Position numbers and translations under genes: made by a program. Shown piece after piece: positions 18,732-28,124 of a stretch of 64,000 nucleotides of DNA (position 1 is its first letter; every line of letters starts with the position of its first letter). This DNA comes from Chitinophagaceae bacterium (GTDB lineage: Bacteria; Bacteroidota; Bacteroidia; Chitinophagales; Chitinophagaceae). Location of the stretch: NCBI GenBank assembly GCA_016715365.1, contig JADKAM010000001.1:248001-312000 (forward strand). The letters are read 5' to 3'. A model generated the notes under the pieces. That model was not told the DNA's origin. It made no database searches and was given only the letters and a program-made list of their open reading frames with translations.

Positions 18732-19709
18732 ATGAATAACCATAGTAATGATACCGGGGCGTTTGTTATTTCGCTTGACTATGAGTTATTGTGGGGTGTT
18801 TGGGATGTTACCACCAAAGAAAAATACGGAGCCCATATACTGGGTGTACAACAGGTAATTCCTGCTTTATTGAATGTATTTGAAAACTACAGCATTAAAG
18901 CAACCTTTGCCACGGTAGGGGTTTTATTTGCCAAAGACAAAGAAAAACTGGCGGGTTTTATGCCAGATAAAAAACCAGCTTACAGTAACCCGGAGTACAA
19001 TGTTTACCTTAAAGAATTTGCCACCATGGGCAACAATGAGCAAGATGACCCTTATCATTTTGGGTACTCACTTTTTGAGATGATCAGGCAAAGTCCACAT
19101 GAGGTTGCCACCCATACATTCAGCCATTATTATTGCCTGGAAGAAGGCCAATCGGCCGCAGAATTTGATGCAGATATTAAAGCTGCAGTAAAAATTGCAG
19201 CAGCAAGTAATGTAAACATCTGTAGTTTGGTTTTTCCCCGTAACCAGATCAATGAACTTTATTTACCGGTTTTGGCAGATAACGGTATTAAAGTTTATCG
19301 CGGCAACCCCGAATCGTGGATTTATAAACCCCGTAAGTTTACTGCAGAAGTTCCTTTAATAAGGCTTTGCCGCCTGCTCGATACATACTTGCCTGTTTCA
19401 GGTAACAACACTTTTGCCTTAACCAAAGAATCCGGTTTGCCGGTTAATATACCTGCCAGCCGCTTTTTAAAACCATACAATAAAAACCTGGCCTGGCTTG
19501 AAAAACTGAAATTAAAAAGGATCATGAATGAAATGACCTATGCTGCAAAAAAGAAAGAGCTATATCATTTATGGTGGCATCCGCATAACTTTGGTGTCAA
19601 TATCAAAGAGAATATGGAAAACCTTACTGTCTTACTAAAGCACTATCAGTTACTGCATGAAAAATACGGTTTTACCAATCTTACCATGAAAGAAGCCGCA
19701 GGCTTTTAA
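18732..19709 (+). CDS. Polysaccharide deacetylase (NodB-like, CE4)
   Basis: A 325-residue cytosolic protein without a signal peptide. It has a catalytic-Asp region Ser-Leu-Asp-Tyr-Glu-Leu-Leu-Trp-Gly near residue 15, the metal-binding His-Thr-Phe-Ser-His motif near residue 127 and a Trp-Trp-His-Pro-His segment near residue 280. CE4 enzymes remove N-acetyl groups from amino sugars. The cytosolic location suggests action on a lipid-linked or nucleotide-linked precursor rather than on secreted polymer. It is followed 37 nt later by a formyltransferase, which suggests that a freed amine is reformylated. Confidence 0.88.
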   Translation: MNNHSNDTGAFVISLDYELLWGVWDVTTKEKYGAHILGVQQVIPALLNVFENYSIKATFATVGVLFAKDKEKLAGFMPDKKPAYSNPEYNVYLKEFATMGNNEQDDPYHFGYSLFEMIRQSPHEVATHTFSHYYCLEEGQSAAEFDADIKAAVKIAAASNVNICSLVFPRNQINELYLPVLADNGIKVYRGNPESWIYKPRKFTAEVPLIRLCRLLDTYLPVSGNNTFALTKESGLPVNIPASRFLKPYNKNLAWLEKLKLKRIMNEMTYAAKKKELYHLWWHPHNFGVNIKENMENLTVLLKHYQLLHEKYGFTNLTMKEAAGF

Positions 19710-19746
19710 AATCAGTTTAGTTTAGCCCTAAAGTATTCAGCTTTAC

Positions 19747-20505
19747 ATGCAAGAAAAAAAAATTATTTTATTAGCTTCCGATTGCGAATCATCCCGCTGG
19801 GTATATCATGCATTGAAAGAAGCTGCAGGTATTGAAGCTGTTATTCTTGAACAACCAGTCAGTAAAAAAGAGCTGGCCAAAAACCGCATAAAAAAAACCG
19901 GGTTTGTACCAGTGATGGGACAGGTTTTATTTTCAGCACTTGTTGTTCCCTTATTAAAACTACAATCACAAAAACGTAAAACATATTTAGTAAGCAAATA
20001 TGGGTTAAACAGCAGCGCCATCAACAGCAGCAAAACACACAGCGTAAGTTCGGTAAATGATGAAGCTTGTTTAAAAGCAATAAAGTTATTACAGCCCGAT
20101 ATTATTGTTGTAAACGGAACCCGTATCATCAGTAAAAAGATATTACAAAACACCAATGCCATTTTTGTAAATATGCACGTGGGCATCACGCCCTATTACC
20201 GCGGAAGCCATGGGGGCTACTGGGCCCTGCGCAATAAAGATGCCGGAAATTTTGGCACAACCATTCACCTGATTGATGCAGGTATAGATACCGGTGCGGT
20301 AATTAAGCAGGTATTTATTAAACCGGATAAACCAGATAATTTTGCAACCTATCCTGTATTACAGGCGTCTGTTGGTATAGATGCTTTAAAAGAAGTATTG
20401 ACCAATATGATAGCTGGCAATTATAAAACAATAAAGAATTCCGAAAAAGGCAATATGTATTATCAGCCAACGCTGTGGCAGTATTTAACCGGCGGCGTAC
20501 GCTAA
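19747..20505 (+). CDS. Formyltransferase family protein, probable sugar N-formyltransferase
   Basis: A 252-residue enzyme of the methionyl-tRNA formyltransferase fold. The catalytic triad is visible as Asn142-x-His144 in Val-Asn-Met-His-Val-Gly and Asp181 in Gly-Ile-Asp-Thr-Gly. The Pro-x-Tyr-Arg-Gly formyl-THF loop follows the His. It lacks the C-terminal tRNA-binding domain of Fmt, and its location among glycan genes points to N-formylation of an amino sugar using 10-formyl-tetrahydrofolate. It is probably co-transcribed with the deacetylase upstream and the methyltransferase 25 nt downstream. Confidence 0.87.
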   Translation: MQEKKIILLASDCESSRWVYHALKEAAGIEAVILEQPVSKKELAKNRIKKTGFVPVMGQVLFSALVVPLLKLQSQKRKTYLVSKYGLNSSAINSSKTHSVSSVNDEACLKAIKLLQPDIIVVNGTRIISKKILQNTNAIFVNMHVGITPYYRGSHGGYWALRNKDAGNFGTTIHLIDAGIDTGAVIKQVFIKPDKPDNFATYPVLQASVGIDALKEVLTNMIAGNYKTIKNSEKGNMYYQPTLWQYLTGGVR

Positions 20506-20530
20506 ATTAGTTTTAACAACAGCATAAAAT

Positions 20531-21436
20531 ATGACTCCTTATAATAAACCTTCGCTGCAAACCATACAGGCATCTAACAAACCTATTGAGGTTTTCACCA
20601 CATTGGGCGACAATGAAAATATTGATGCCAACGTAGTGAATGATTTTGGCGAAGAGTGGAAAAAATTTGCTGTACACACCGATGAAAGCGTAAAAGAATT
20701 ACGTAAAGAGTATTTTGATATAATAGATGAAACGATTGTAAACAAAAATACTTACATGATTGATATTGGCTGTGGCAGCGGCCGCTGGACGGATTACTTT
20801 GTTGACAAAGCTGCTTTTATTGAAGCCATTGACCCCAGTGATGCGGTATTTGTAGCAGATAAAATGCTGGGGCAAAAAGATAATGTACGTATTACCAAAG
20901 CAAGTGTTGATACCATCCCCTGGGATGATGAAACCTTTGATTTTGGAATGAGCATTGGCGTGCTGCACCATATACCCGATACAAAAAAAGCGCTCATCAG
21001 TTGTGTAAAAAAAATAAAAAAAGGGGGATATTTTTATGTGTACCTCTATTACCGTTTTGATAACCGGGGAATAATTTTTAAAGCAATTTTTTACCTGTCT
21101 GATGGTTTGCGCAAAGTCATATCCCGCATGCCGCAAGGCTTAAAAAGATTTACCTGCGATACGCTGGCTGTTTTAATTTACTGGCCCTTATCCAGGTTTG
21201 CCGGCCTGTTACACAAGATGAAATTACACAGCCTTGCTAAAAAAATTCCTTTAGAACCTTACTATAATAAACCGTTTTATAATCTCCGTAACGATTGCCT
21301 GGACAGGTTTGGCACCAAGCTGGAGCAGCGATTTTTAAAACCCGAAATAGAGGCCATGATGAAGGAAGCCGGATTAACAGAGATAAGGTTTGGCGAAAAA
21401 TCGGCTTTCTGGCATGCCGTAGGAAAAAAATTATAA
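20531..21436 (+). CDS. Class I SAM-dependent methyltransferase
   Basis: A 301-residue protein with Phe-Gly-Glu-Glu-Trp-Lys-Lys-Phe before the fold, motif I Ile-Asp-Ile-Gly-Cys-Gly-Ser-Gly-Arg-Trp near residue 78 and Gly-Val-Leu-His-His-Ile-Pro-Asp near residue 145. It is related to the methyltransferases at 15089-16066 and 23674-24618. It is the last gene of the plus-strand island, and its 3' end overlaps the converging GT4 gene by 6 nt, leaving no room for a terminator between them. Confidence 0.87.
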   Translation: MTPYNKPSLQTIQASNKPIEVFTTLGDNENIDANVVNDFGEEWKKFAVHTDESVKELRKEYFDIIDETIVNKNTYMIDIGCGSGRWTDYFVDKAAFIEAIDPSDAVFVADKMLGQKDNVRITKASVDTIPWDDETFDFGMSIGVLHHIPDTKKALISCVKKIKKGGYFYVYLYYRFDNRGIIFKAIFYLSDGLRKVISRMPQGLKRFTCDTLAVLIYWPLSRFAGLLHKMKLHSLAKKIPLEPYYNKPFYNLRNDCLDRFGTKLEQRFLKPEIEAMMKEAGLTEIRFGEKSAFWHAVGKKL

Positions 21437-22567
21437 AGAAAGACTTTTGTACCAGGCAGCCATTTTCTTTACCATAGCTTCGGTAGTAAATTCACTTTTA
21501 TATTTCTCGTACGCATTTTCTGCAATCTGTTTTGCAACATCAGGGTTCTGAAGCAAATAAATAATTTTTTCAGCCAAAGCCTTGCTGTCGCCTTTATTTA
21601 CCAGCAATGCAGTTTTATTATTTTCCAATATTTCATTGCCCGCTGGCACATCAAAGGCAACAATGGGCGTTTTTAAAGCAAGGCCTTCTATAAATACCAA
21701 ACCAAAAGATTCGAAAAAAGAAGGTTGGATAACGATATCTGAATTGTTGATGTATTGATAAGGCTGTTCTACAAAACCCATAAACTCAACATTTTTCTCC
21801 AAATTGGCTTCTTTTACCCGCTTTTCGCAGTTTGCTTTTTCGGTGCCGTCACCCAGTACCAATAATTTTGTTTGCGGAAAAACTTCCAGTATTGCAGGCA
21901 TGGCATCAATTAAAAAGTGGTGGCCTTTAATGATTTCAATTCGGCCCACTGTAATTAATTGAGGATTGGCATTTCTAAAATTTTCACCATGTGCCGGTTT
22001 ATCAAATTCCGGAAAGGTAATGCCGTGGTGAATGTACGGGAAATGTGTGTTGCTGATACCCAGGTTGAAATACAGATCGGCCATGGCTTTGGATACGGCG
22101 ATATTGATATCAATCTTCCGCAGTATATACTTAGTAATATGATAATAAAGATCATTTGGTTTTTTATAATTAACCGGGTCGTATTGCTGAAGTACTTTTT
22201 CCTGGTACCCATGCTTGGTGGAAATGATGCGGATATTTTTATTGAAGAAAGTTTTTAAAAATGCTGCCATCAGGTCGGCATGAAAAAGATGCGTATGTAA
22301 AATATTGATCTTTTCTTCCTTTAAATAATTGTTTACTTTTTTTGCGGTTGTTAAAATTCCATACTTCTCAGCAACAACTAAAGTTGTTCTTATTCCCTGA
22401 CTGTTTACCTCATTACAATAAGCTGCAAATGTGCTTTCCGTTTTTTTGGTACACACTACAATTAAGTCGCAATCAATTCCATAAGCTTTCAGCCCAGGCA
22501 ACAAATGTTTCAGGTACTTTTCGGCTCCTCCAACTCCGTGTGTGTATATTACATGCAGAATTCTCAT
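21431..22567 (-). CDS. Glycosyltransferase family 4
   Basis: A 378-residue GT-B transferase with the N-terminal Gly-Val-Gly-Gly-Ala-Glu-Lys-Tyr loop, a His-Thr-His-Leu-Phe-His motif near residue 94 and the Glu-Ser-Phe-Gly-Leu-Val-Phe-Ile-Glu EX7E motif. Its first base coincides with the last base of the GT4 gene upstream, indicating translational coupling. Confidence 0.9.
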   Translation of the reverse strand: MRILHVIYTHGVGGAEKYLKHLLPGLKAYGIDCDLIVVCTKKTESTFAAYCNEVNSQGIRTTLVVAEKYGILTTAKKVNNYLKEEKINILHTHLFHADLMAAFLKTFFNKNIRIISTKHGYQEKVLQQYDPVNYKKPNDLYYHITKYILRKIDINIAVSKAMADLYFNLGISNTHFPYIHHGITFPEFDKPAHGENFRNANPQLITVGRIEIIKGHHFLIDAMPAILEVFPQTKLLVLGDGTEKANCEKRVKEANLEKNVEFMGFVEQPYQYINNSDIVIQPSFFESFGLVFIEGLALKTPIVAFDVPAGNEILENNKTALLVNKGDSKALAEKIIYLLQNPDVAKQIAENAYEKYKSEFTTEAMVKKMAAWYKSLSL

Positions 22568-23658
22568 TAGTTAAGAAATATTTCGTTGTAACGCTGCAAC
22601 ATTTTTTTATTACTGTAATTTTCTGTTGCAAATGTAAAAGCATTGGCAGCCAGTTCAGCAGATAATTTCGAATCATGAATCAATTGCAAAATGGCAGCGC
22701 TTAATGCCCCTGCATTTTGTGCTGGCACCAGCAATCCATTTTTATTGTGCTTTATCATATTATTTACACCCAGCACATCCGAAGCAATTATTGGCAGCCT
22801 GCACGCCATCACCTGCATAATAGCCGTACTCATGGTTTCGCCCAGTGTTGCATGTACGTATATATCCAGTGAATTGATAAATTTTGGTAAAGCAGTTTCC
22901 TCCAGCATCCCCGTAAATTCAACGGTATGGCCAATGTTGAGATCCTGAACCTGTTTCTCCAGAGCTGCCCTGCAAACGCCATCTCCTGCAATATAAAGTT
23001 TTGCAGCGCCTGTAGCAGTTGATTTTAAAACCAGGGCAAATGCATCTATTAAAGTTGCATGGTCCTTGGTTTCAGAAAGGCGGCTTTGCATACCGATGCT
23101 GATACCTGTATGGTCACTTTTTTCAGCAGGCCTGTACACTTCAAGATCCACTCCATTGGGTATTACAGCCGTTCTTTTATCTGAGAAAAAAAGCGAAAGT
23201 TTTTTCTTTATCACATCCCTGTATTCGGTACTTAAAAAAACAACTTTTGTTGCAGCAATAAGCGAAACGCACAAACCAAGCCAGTTTAGTTTTGTTTTTA
23301 AATGATTGGGCTGCGTTTCCCGTACAATAATTTTTATCTTTTTGTTGATGGAAAGTATCGCCTTCTTTACAGGAAAAATATAAGATGAGCTGTGCAGAAA
23401 AATAATATCAGGCATGGTTTGCCTGATTATCTTTTCGATCTTCCGGTAAGATGCAAAATCAAACCCCGGTTCTTTCTTTACAAAATACCAGGGAATACGC
23501 CGTTGGTTTGCTTTTTGAATATAGCCTTCTCTTACTTCTTCGTTACCAAAAAAAATAATTTCAAACTGGTGTTGTTTTTCTTTGTCGGCATCTGCCATTG
23601 AAAAGAAAACATTTCCATGCCCGCCTAGCCCGCTAAATGCAATATGAAGGATTTTCAT
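22567..23658 (-). CDS. Glycosyltransferase family 4
   Basis: A 363-residue GT-B transferase with the N-terminal Ser-Gly-Leu-Gly-Gly-His-Gly-Asn loop. In the C-terminal motif Gly-Glu-Thr-Met-Ser-Thr-Ala-Ile-Met-Gln-Val-Met-Ala the second Glu of EX7E is Gln. I recall this variant in a GT4 subgroup, so it does not by itself mean an inactive enzyme. It is immediately followed by, and shares one base with, the next GT4 gene. Confidence 0.88.
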   Translation of the reverse strand: MKILHIAFSGLGGHGNVFFSMADADKEKQHQFEIIFFGNEEVREGYIQKANQRRIPWYFVKKEPGFDFASYRKIEKIIRQTMPDIIFLHSSSYIFPVKKAILSINKKIKIIVRETQPNHLKTKLNWLGLCVSLIAATKVVFLSTEYRDVIKKKLSLFFSDKRTAVIPNGVDLEVYRPAEKSDHTGISIGMQSRLSETKDHATLIDAFALVLKSTATGAAKLYIAGDGVCRAALEKQVQDLNIGHTVEFTGMLEETALPKFINSLDIYVHATLGETMSTAIMQVMACRLPIIASDVLGVNNMIKHNKNGLLVPAQNAGALSAAILQLIHDSKLSAELAANAFTFATENYSNKKMLQRYNEIFLN

Positions 23659-23673
23659 TGTAATGTTATTTAC

Positions 23674-24618
23674 TTATGGCTTTTTACAATTTGCCTCTAC
23701 CCCATTGCCGCCATAAGTACAATGAATATCTGTAGCGCCCAGATTGGCAAGCGCCTCAGTGATCTGTTTTTTATTTCTGAATCTTTTATGCCAGTCGGTC
23801 AATGAATCATGTGTATCAAGCAAAGCCCATTCCTGCTGTAGCTTTTCGCTGAACTGCGGAAAAACGTTATAATAAGATACCACCGGCGAAATTCGATTAA
23901 GCAAAACAGAAAACAGTTTATACTTTGCAGCCCTTTTGTGCCAGGGCAAATATTTTTTTACTAGTTTTTGGGTATACGGAATGGTAAATGCTGCCGTTTT
24001 TTTACGCAGGTAAATGCGGTACAACCTGGCCAGCCGGAAATAATTTGACCGGTCGTAATGATAATGATCTATTACCAATGAACCGCCTTTTTTCACCAGC
24101 TTATATAAATCTTCAATGGTTTTTTCTGTATCTGCTGTATGCTGAATAACGCCCAGGCAAATCACCACATCAAAACTTTCATCGGCAAAGGGCATATTAT
24201 TTATATCGGCCTGTATAACCAGGTGTTTATCAGAAACAGGGAAATTTTCAGCATTCACTTCTACAGCCGAGCTTAGATCAGAGGAAACCAAAACAGCGCC
24301 TTTTTTTAAAAGCACTTCGGTAAAACGGCCAGCTCCGCAACCTGCTTCCAATACCAGTTTTCCTTTAAGGTTATCTTTTAAATCACCGCCTAAACAACGG
24401 CTTAAACGGCTCTCTGAAGTTGGTGATCCTGTGTAGGAATCCAGCTGTGTTTTTTTGTATTCTTTCCATTGATCACCAAATAAAGAAGCGTAAGAACCAC
24501 TGTCAACAAAACGTGGAATATCATTAATGATCTCAGCTATTGCATCTCCACTTATGTATTTATTCGCTGCTTTCTTAAAAGCCTGATTATTCTTTCTATT
24601 AAAAAATTCTGGAAACAT
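23674..24618 (-). CDS. SAM-dependent methyltransferase
   Basis: A 314-residue protein. It has Phe-Gly-Asp-Gln-Trp near residue 46, motif I Val-Leu-Glu-Ala-Gly-Cys-Gly-Ala-Gly-Arg-Phe near residue 88 and Leu-Gly-Val-Ile-Gln-His-Thr-Ala-Asp near residue 155. It matches the 15089-16066 product motif for motif, so the two are paralogues. Transcription probably starts from a box about 46 nt upstream. The target sugar is unknown. Confidence 0.87.
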   Translation of the reverse strand: MFPEFFNRKNNQAFKKAANKYISGDAIAEIINDIPRFVDSGSYASLFGDQWKEYKKTQLDSYTGSPTSESRLSRCLGGDLKDNLKGKLVLEAGCGAGRFTEVLLKKGAVLVSSDLSSAVEVNAENFPVSDKHLVIQADINNMPFADESFDVVICLGVIQHTADTEKTIEDLYKLVKKGGSLVIDHYHYDRSNYFRLARLYRIYLRKKTAAFTIPYTQKLVKKYLPWHKRAAKYKLFSVLLNRISPVVSYYNVFPQFSEKLQQEWALLDTHDSLTDWHKRFRNKKQITEALANLGATDIHCTYGGNGVEANCKKP

Positions 24619-24663
24619 ATATTTAATTTAGTATGCTGCACCTGCCAGGGTTGCAATTTTTTG

Positions 24664-24671
24664 CAAATGTA
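24664..24671 (-). promoter_or_regulatory. Candidate -7 box for the 24.6-21.4 kb genes
   Basis: On the minus strand this reads TACATTTG, an exact TAnnTTTG match, 46 nt before the ATG at 24618, in a 126-nt gap between same-strand genes. No clear -33 element is visible. Confidence 0.35.
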
Positions 24672-24744
24672 AGAGATTCTTAATCCACTACATCTTTAAT
24701 AAAGCCTTAAAGGTTGATACAGTATGGTTTAACATGTGATTAAT

Positions 24745-25825
24745 TTATTTCTGTGGGGTTAGCTGGTTGTAAATATCCAGCAGCCTTTTTATATAGATAT
24801 CCCTTCTTACCGTTTTTTCAGCATATGCTTTTGCTTTAACCGCCATACCGGAAATATCAATTGTATTATTAAAAATCTGCTGCATGATGGCTGCCACGGA
24901 TGCTGCGTCGTTCAACGGAAAATAAATAGCATGTTCTTTCACAATACTGCGTAATGGCCCTATATCCGACAGCATAAGCGGTACACCGGCAGCCATGGCT
25001 TCAAACAATGATAATGGAAACCCTTCAAATTTTGAAGGCATGATAAACAGATCGTATTGATGTATCACCGTGGCAATATCATCAATATGTCCCATCATTT
25101 TTACTTTTAAGTCATTGTTATTAATTACTCTTTCGTATTTCGGTATATCGCCATCTCCATAAATATCCAGGTAAATTTCAAAACCTGTTAGCTGTTGAAA
25201 AACCTCCAGCAGGTATTCAAAATTTTTAAGTTCTTTTAATGCTCCTACAGCAACCAGATGCAGTTCTTTTTTATTACTGTCGTATTTTTTTTGAGGCAAA
25301 TTAAAATACCTGTCTGCCACGAAATTATTTAACACAAACATTCTTCCCTTAAAAGATATTGAGCGTAAAAAATCTTCCTTTGTAAATTCTGAAAGACTGA
25401 TAATATTACATTGAGCTTTTTCTAAAAACAGTTTCCTTTCCAGATACCGCATCACCGGCCTCGTTTCATTATCCATAGAATAGGTACTGTGTATAGTATG
25501 CACCTGCGGAACAGAAGCCGGGCAAAGAAGGTGTATATAAGCTCGCTGGCGTAAGATGTGTATGTACAATATCTATTTTATTCGTTTTAATTATTGATTT
25601 TAGTTGCATTAGCATACGCATAATATCAACGCCGCCCTTATAATTAAGGTTGATCAGTTTTACATCTTTATCAATTGTATCGGCCAGGTAAGATGATTTG
25701 TTGAAATAAACGAGATAGTTATCTGTGTACTCCTGTAAACCACCCGGCGAAAGAGAATTTGCAAGCAGTATTTCTGCTCCTCCAGTGGTTAGCGAATTTA
25801 TAATATGCAGCACTTTTTTTTTCAT
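24745..25825 (-). CDS. Glycosyltransferase family 4 (one frameshift)
   Basis: Two overlapping frames form one GT-B transferase of about 360 residues. The N-terminal part (25469-25825) has Leu-Thr-Thr-Gly-Gly-Ala-Glu-Ile and ends in the His-Thr-His-Leu-Thr-Pro-Ala-Ser-Leu-Tyr segment. The other frame (24745-25569) continues with Leu-Leu-Cys-Pro-Ala-Ser-Val-Pro and carries the Lys-Phe-Glu-Gly-Phe-Pro-Leu-Ser-Leu-Phe-Glu EX7E motif. The shift falls within about 25515-25550. This is the first broken gene of the error-rich stretch that runs to about 36.8 kb. Confidence 0.83.
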
Positions 25826-25833
25826 GAATTAAC

Positions 25834-26829
25834 CTATTTGGGCATCCTCGTGGTAACATTTAATGTAGAAGCTTTAGATGAGGAAAATATTTTTTTTACT
25901 TTCCTAACAAAGATATTTACACATGCTTTTAAATAAAATGCCGGGTATTTTTTAAACAGGCTGCTCAAAATTCCTAACGAATTTTTGGGTCTGTTGATTA
26001 TAACACTCACTATATAGCTCTCTACAATTTTGATAACATAAATTTTTCTCCATTGCCTTATAGCTTTTTTTGGAAGATAAGAAGCCGCAAATAAGACGGA
26101 ATTTTCAATAAATTTAAAATTGCTTATAATATCCTCTGTTGAAAAGACACTCTTACACTCTCATTCTCTCCATGAATTCCTCCACAATCCCACTATTTTA
26201 TCATAAACAAATAACATTACCTGTTAAAGCCAACCTGAATAGCGATTCAAAATCAGTACTTAAAATATCTTCACTGTAAAAATTTAAAGATTTTGCCTTT
26301 GTACGGTTATATAAAGTTGCCAGGTGAATAAAATTCGCTTTCTCTGCAGGAAGATCCAGAAAAAATGTTTTGCCGTCAATACAGCACAATTCAGCATTAT
26401 AGTTACTCCGGATTATATAATGCAATTTACCATCCACTATTCTTTCGCAGGCACCAGTCACCATTACTACATTTCATAACCTTCGGTCCAGCTTATAGCT
26501 TTTGAGATAAATGAAGGGTCTGTCAGGTAATCATCCCCATCCAGGTTGAGGTACCATTCTCCTTTTGCCAATTGGTATAACGCTTTGTGATAATTAGCAA
26601 CCCGGCCAATATTTTTTTCATTTTTAAAATAATAAACACGGGGATCTTTACAGAAAGGCGTAACTATTTGTTCAGTATTATCCTGGGAAGCATCATCAAC
26701 TATTAAAATTTCGAGGTTTACATAATCCTGTGCCATAGCACTCCTGATTGCATCGGCAATGTATCTTTCATTATTATAAGTAGGTATAGCAATGGTTACA
26801 AGCTTTGATCTGGTTTCTTTTTCATTCAT
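25834..26829 (-). CDS. Glycosyltransferase family 2 (about three frameshifts)
   Basis: The N-terminal frame (26467-26829) has Ile-Ala-Ile-Pro-Thr-Tyr-Asn-Asn, Val-Asp-Asp-Ala-Ser-Gln-Asp and the Leu-Asp-Gly-Asp-Asp metal site. A missing base near 26465 leads into 26201-26464. Two more shifts near 26205 and 26160 lead into a basic C-terminal tail ending at a TAG at 25834. The tail includes Leu-Gly-Ile-Leu-Ser-Ser-Leu-Phe-Lys-Lys and is typical of GT2 C-termini. The reconstructed length of about 330 residues is normal for the family. Confidence 0.75.
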
Positions 26830-26847
26830 TCGTCATATATTCTTATG

Positions 26848-27981
26848 TTAACTCATTTCTAATACCTCTTTCAATTTAATTTTCCAACTGAGGTTTGCTT
26901 TTGCATATTCAATTATTTCGCTTTTTATAATTGGTGTTCGCATTTTAGCTTATTATAAAATCAAGTACCTGGTTAAGGTCAAGTAAGGTTTCGTCGTCAG
27001 GAAAATATTTTTCAAAAAACAGGTTTTTTGAAAATCCAGATCCGGGGTTTTAAGTATCATAGGCATTCCTGAAAATGCATATTCCCTGTTTTTTAAAGAG
27101 GAGTCTAATTGTATATTTTTTCTATGATGTCCTAATGTGCCCACACACACGTGAATATTGTTTAGAAACATAGCAATTTCATTAGCATCCATTTCTTCAT
27201 GAAAAATAATATCATGCTGCAGGTTTTCCTGTTTAACCATTTCTATAACCTTTGCAATCATCTTTCCAATAAAATGTATCTTAATCGTTACGGGCCCTGA
27301 TGTTAAAGTATATGCTTTTAATGATTTAACCAATATATCTGCAGCGTGCCAATCGTTGAATTGAGCTATCATGGCAATATGAAATTCGTTATCAGGCACA
27401 TTGGGTTGGCGCCTGACCAGTTCCCTATCAGTTACGGCTGGCAAAAAACCATTACTTATCCTTACAGTTGGAATGCCCCAGATAATATCATGGGTAGAGA
27501 GTGTAACGATCTTAGTTACATATTTTTTTAAAAGAGGAATAGTTAACCGGTTAACCTGATTGCGAAATCTGTACACTTTTGATTTTAATTCTTTATCAAA
27601 AGGAAAAGTTGGTATCTCAATGTAAATACGCACTGACTTATTTGTCCGCTTTATCTTTTTGAGGAATCTCAGTAAACCAAATGTTACAAAATAGTGGATT
27701 CTTACATATACAACATCATAATTATTACTACTTACCTGCTTACTAAATACTGAAAACTGCCCTAAAAAAATATCATTATAATAATAAAAGCGCATTTTAT
27801 TAAGCGTAGAGCTGTAGTCTTTTATTTTTTTTTCATTAAAAAAAACTTCCCCATTAAACTCACTCATCACATCCACTTCATATTTTGAGTTAAAAGCATC
27901 AATAATACCCAGGCACTTTTTTGCTATGCCCGAATTTTTATTCTTTAATGGAACCGGAAAGTAGAGTAATGCTTTTTTCAT
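26848..27981 (-). CDS. Glycosyltransferase family 4-like (about two frameshifts near the 3' end)
   Basis: The main frame gives 342 residues starting Met-Lys-Lys-Ala-Leu-Leu-Tyr-Phe-Pro-Val-Pro, with a GT-B layout. The second-domain start is at Ile-Ala-Met-Ile-Ala-Gln-Phe-Asn-Asp-Trp-His, and Leu-Lys-Asn-Arg-Glu-Tyr-Ala-Phe-Ser-Gly-Met-Pro-Met stands where EX7E normally lies. A shift near 27020 restores Phe-Glu-Lys-Tyr-Phe-Pro-Asp-Asp-Glu. A second near 26940 reaches a C-terminal helix ending Leu-Lys-Glu-Val-Leu-Glu-Met-Ser before a TAA at 26848. The donor is unknown. Confidence 0.72.
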
Positions 27982-28124
27982 AAATATTTACTTAAGATTT
28001 GGCTAATTACGCAGCAGCATTTCCCAAACCATAAATATGTTCTTAATAAATTTTAATTTCTGTAGGCCCTTCTGACGATTATACGTAACAGCTATATCGG
28101 TATTGAATGTCAGAAATATTTTTA

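Noticed and set aside
27982..28124. A minus-strand open stretch of about 36 codons between the GT4 and flippase genes
   Set aside because: It has no start codon and no recognisable family, and it lies in the error-rich region, so I cannot call it a gene.
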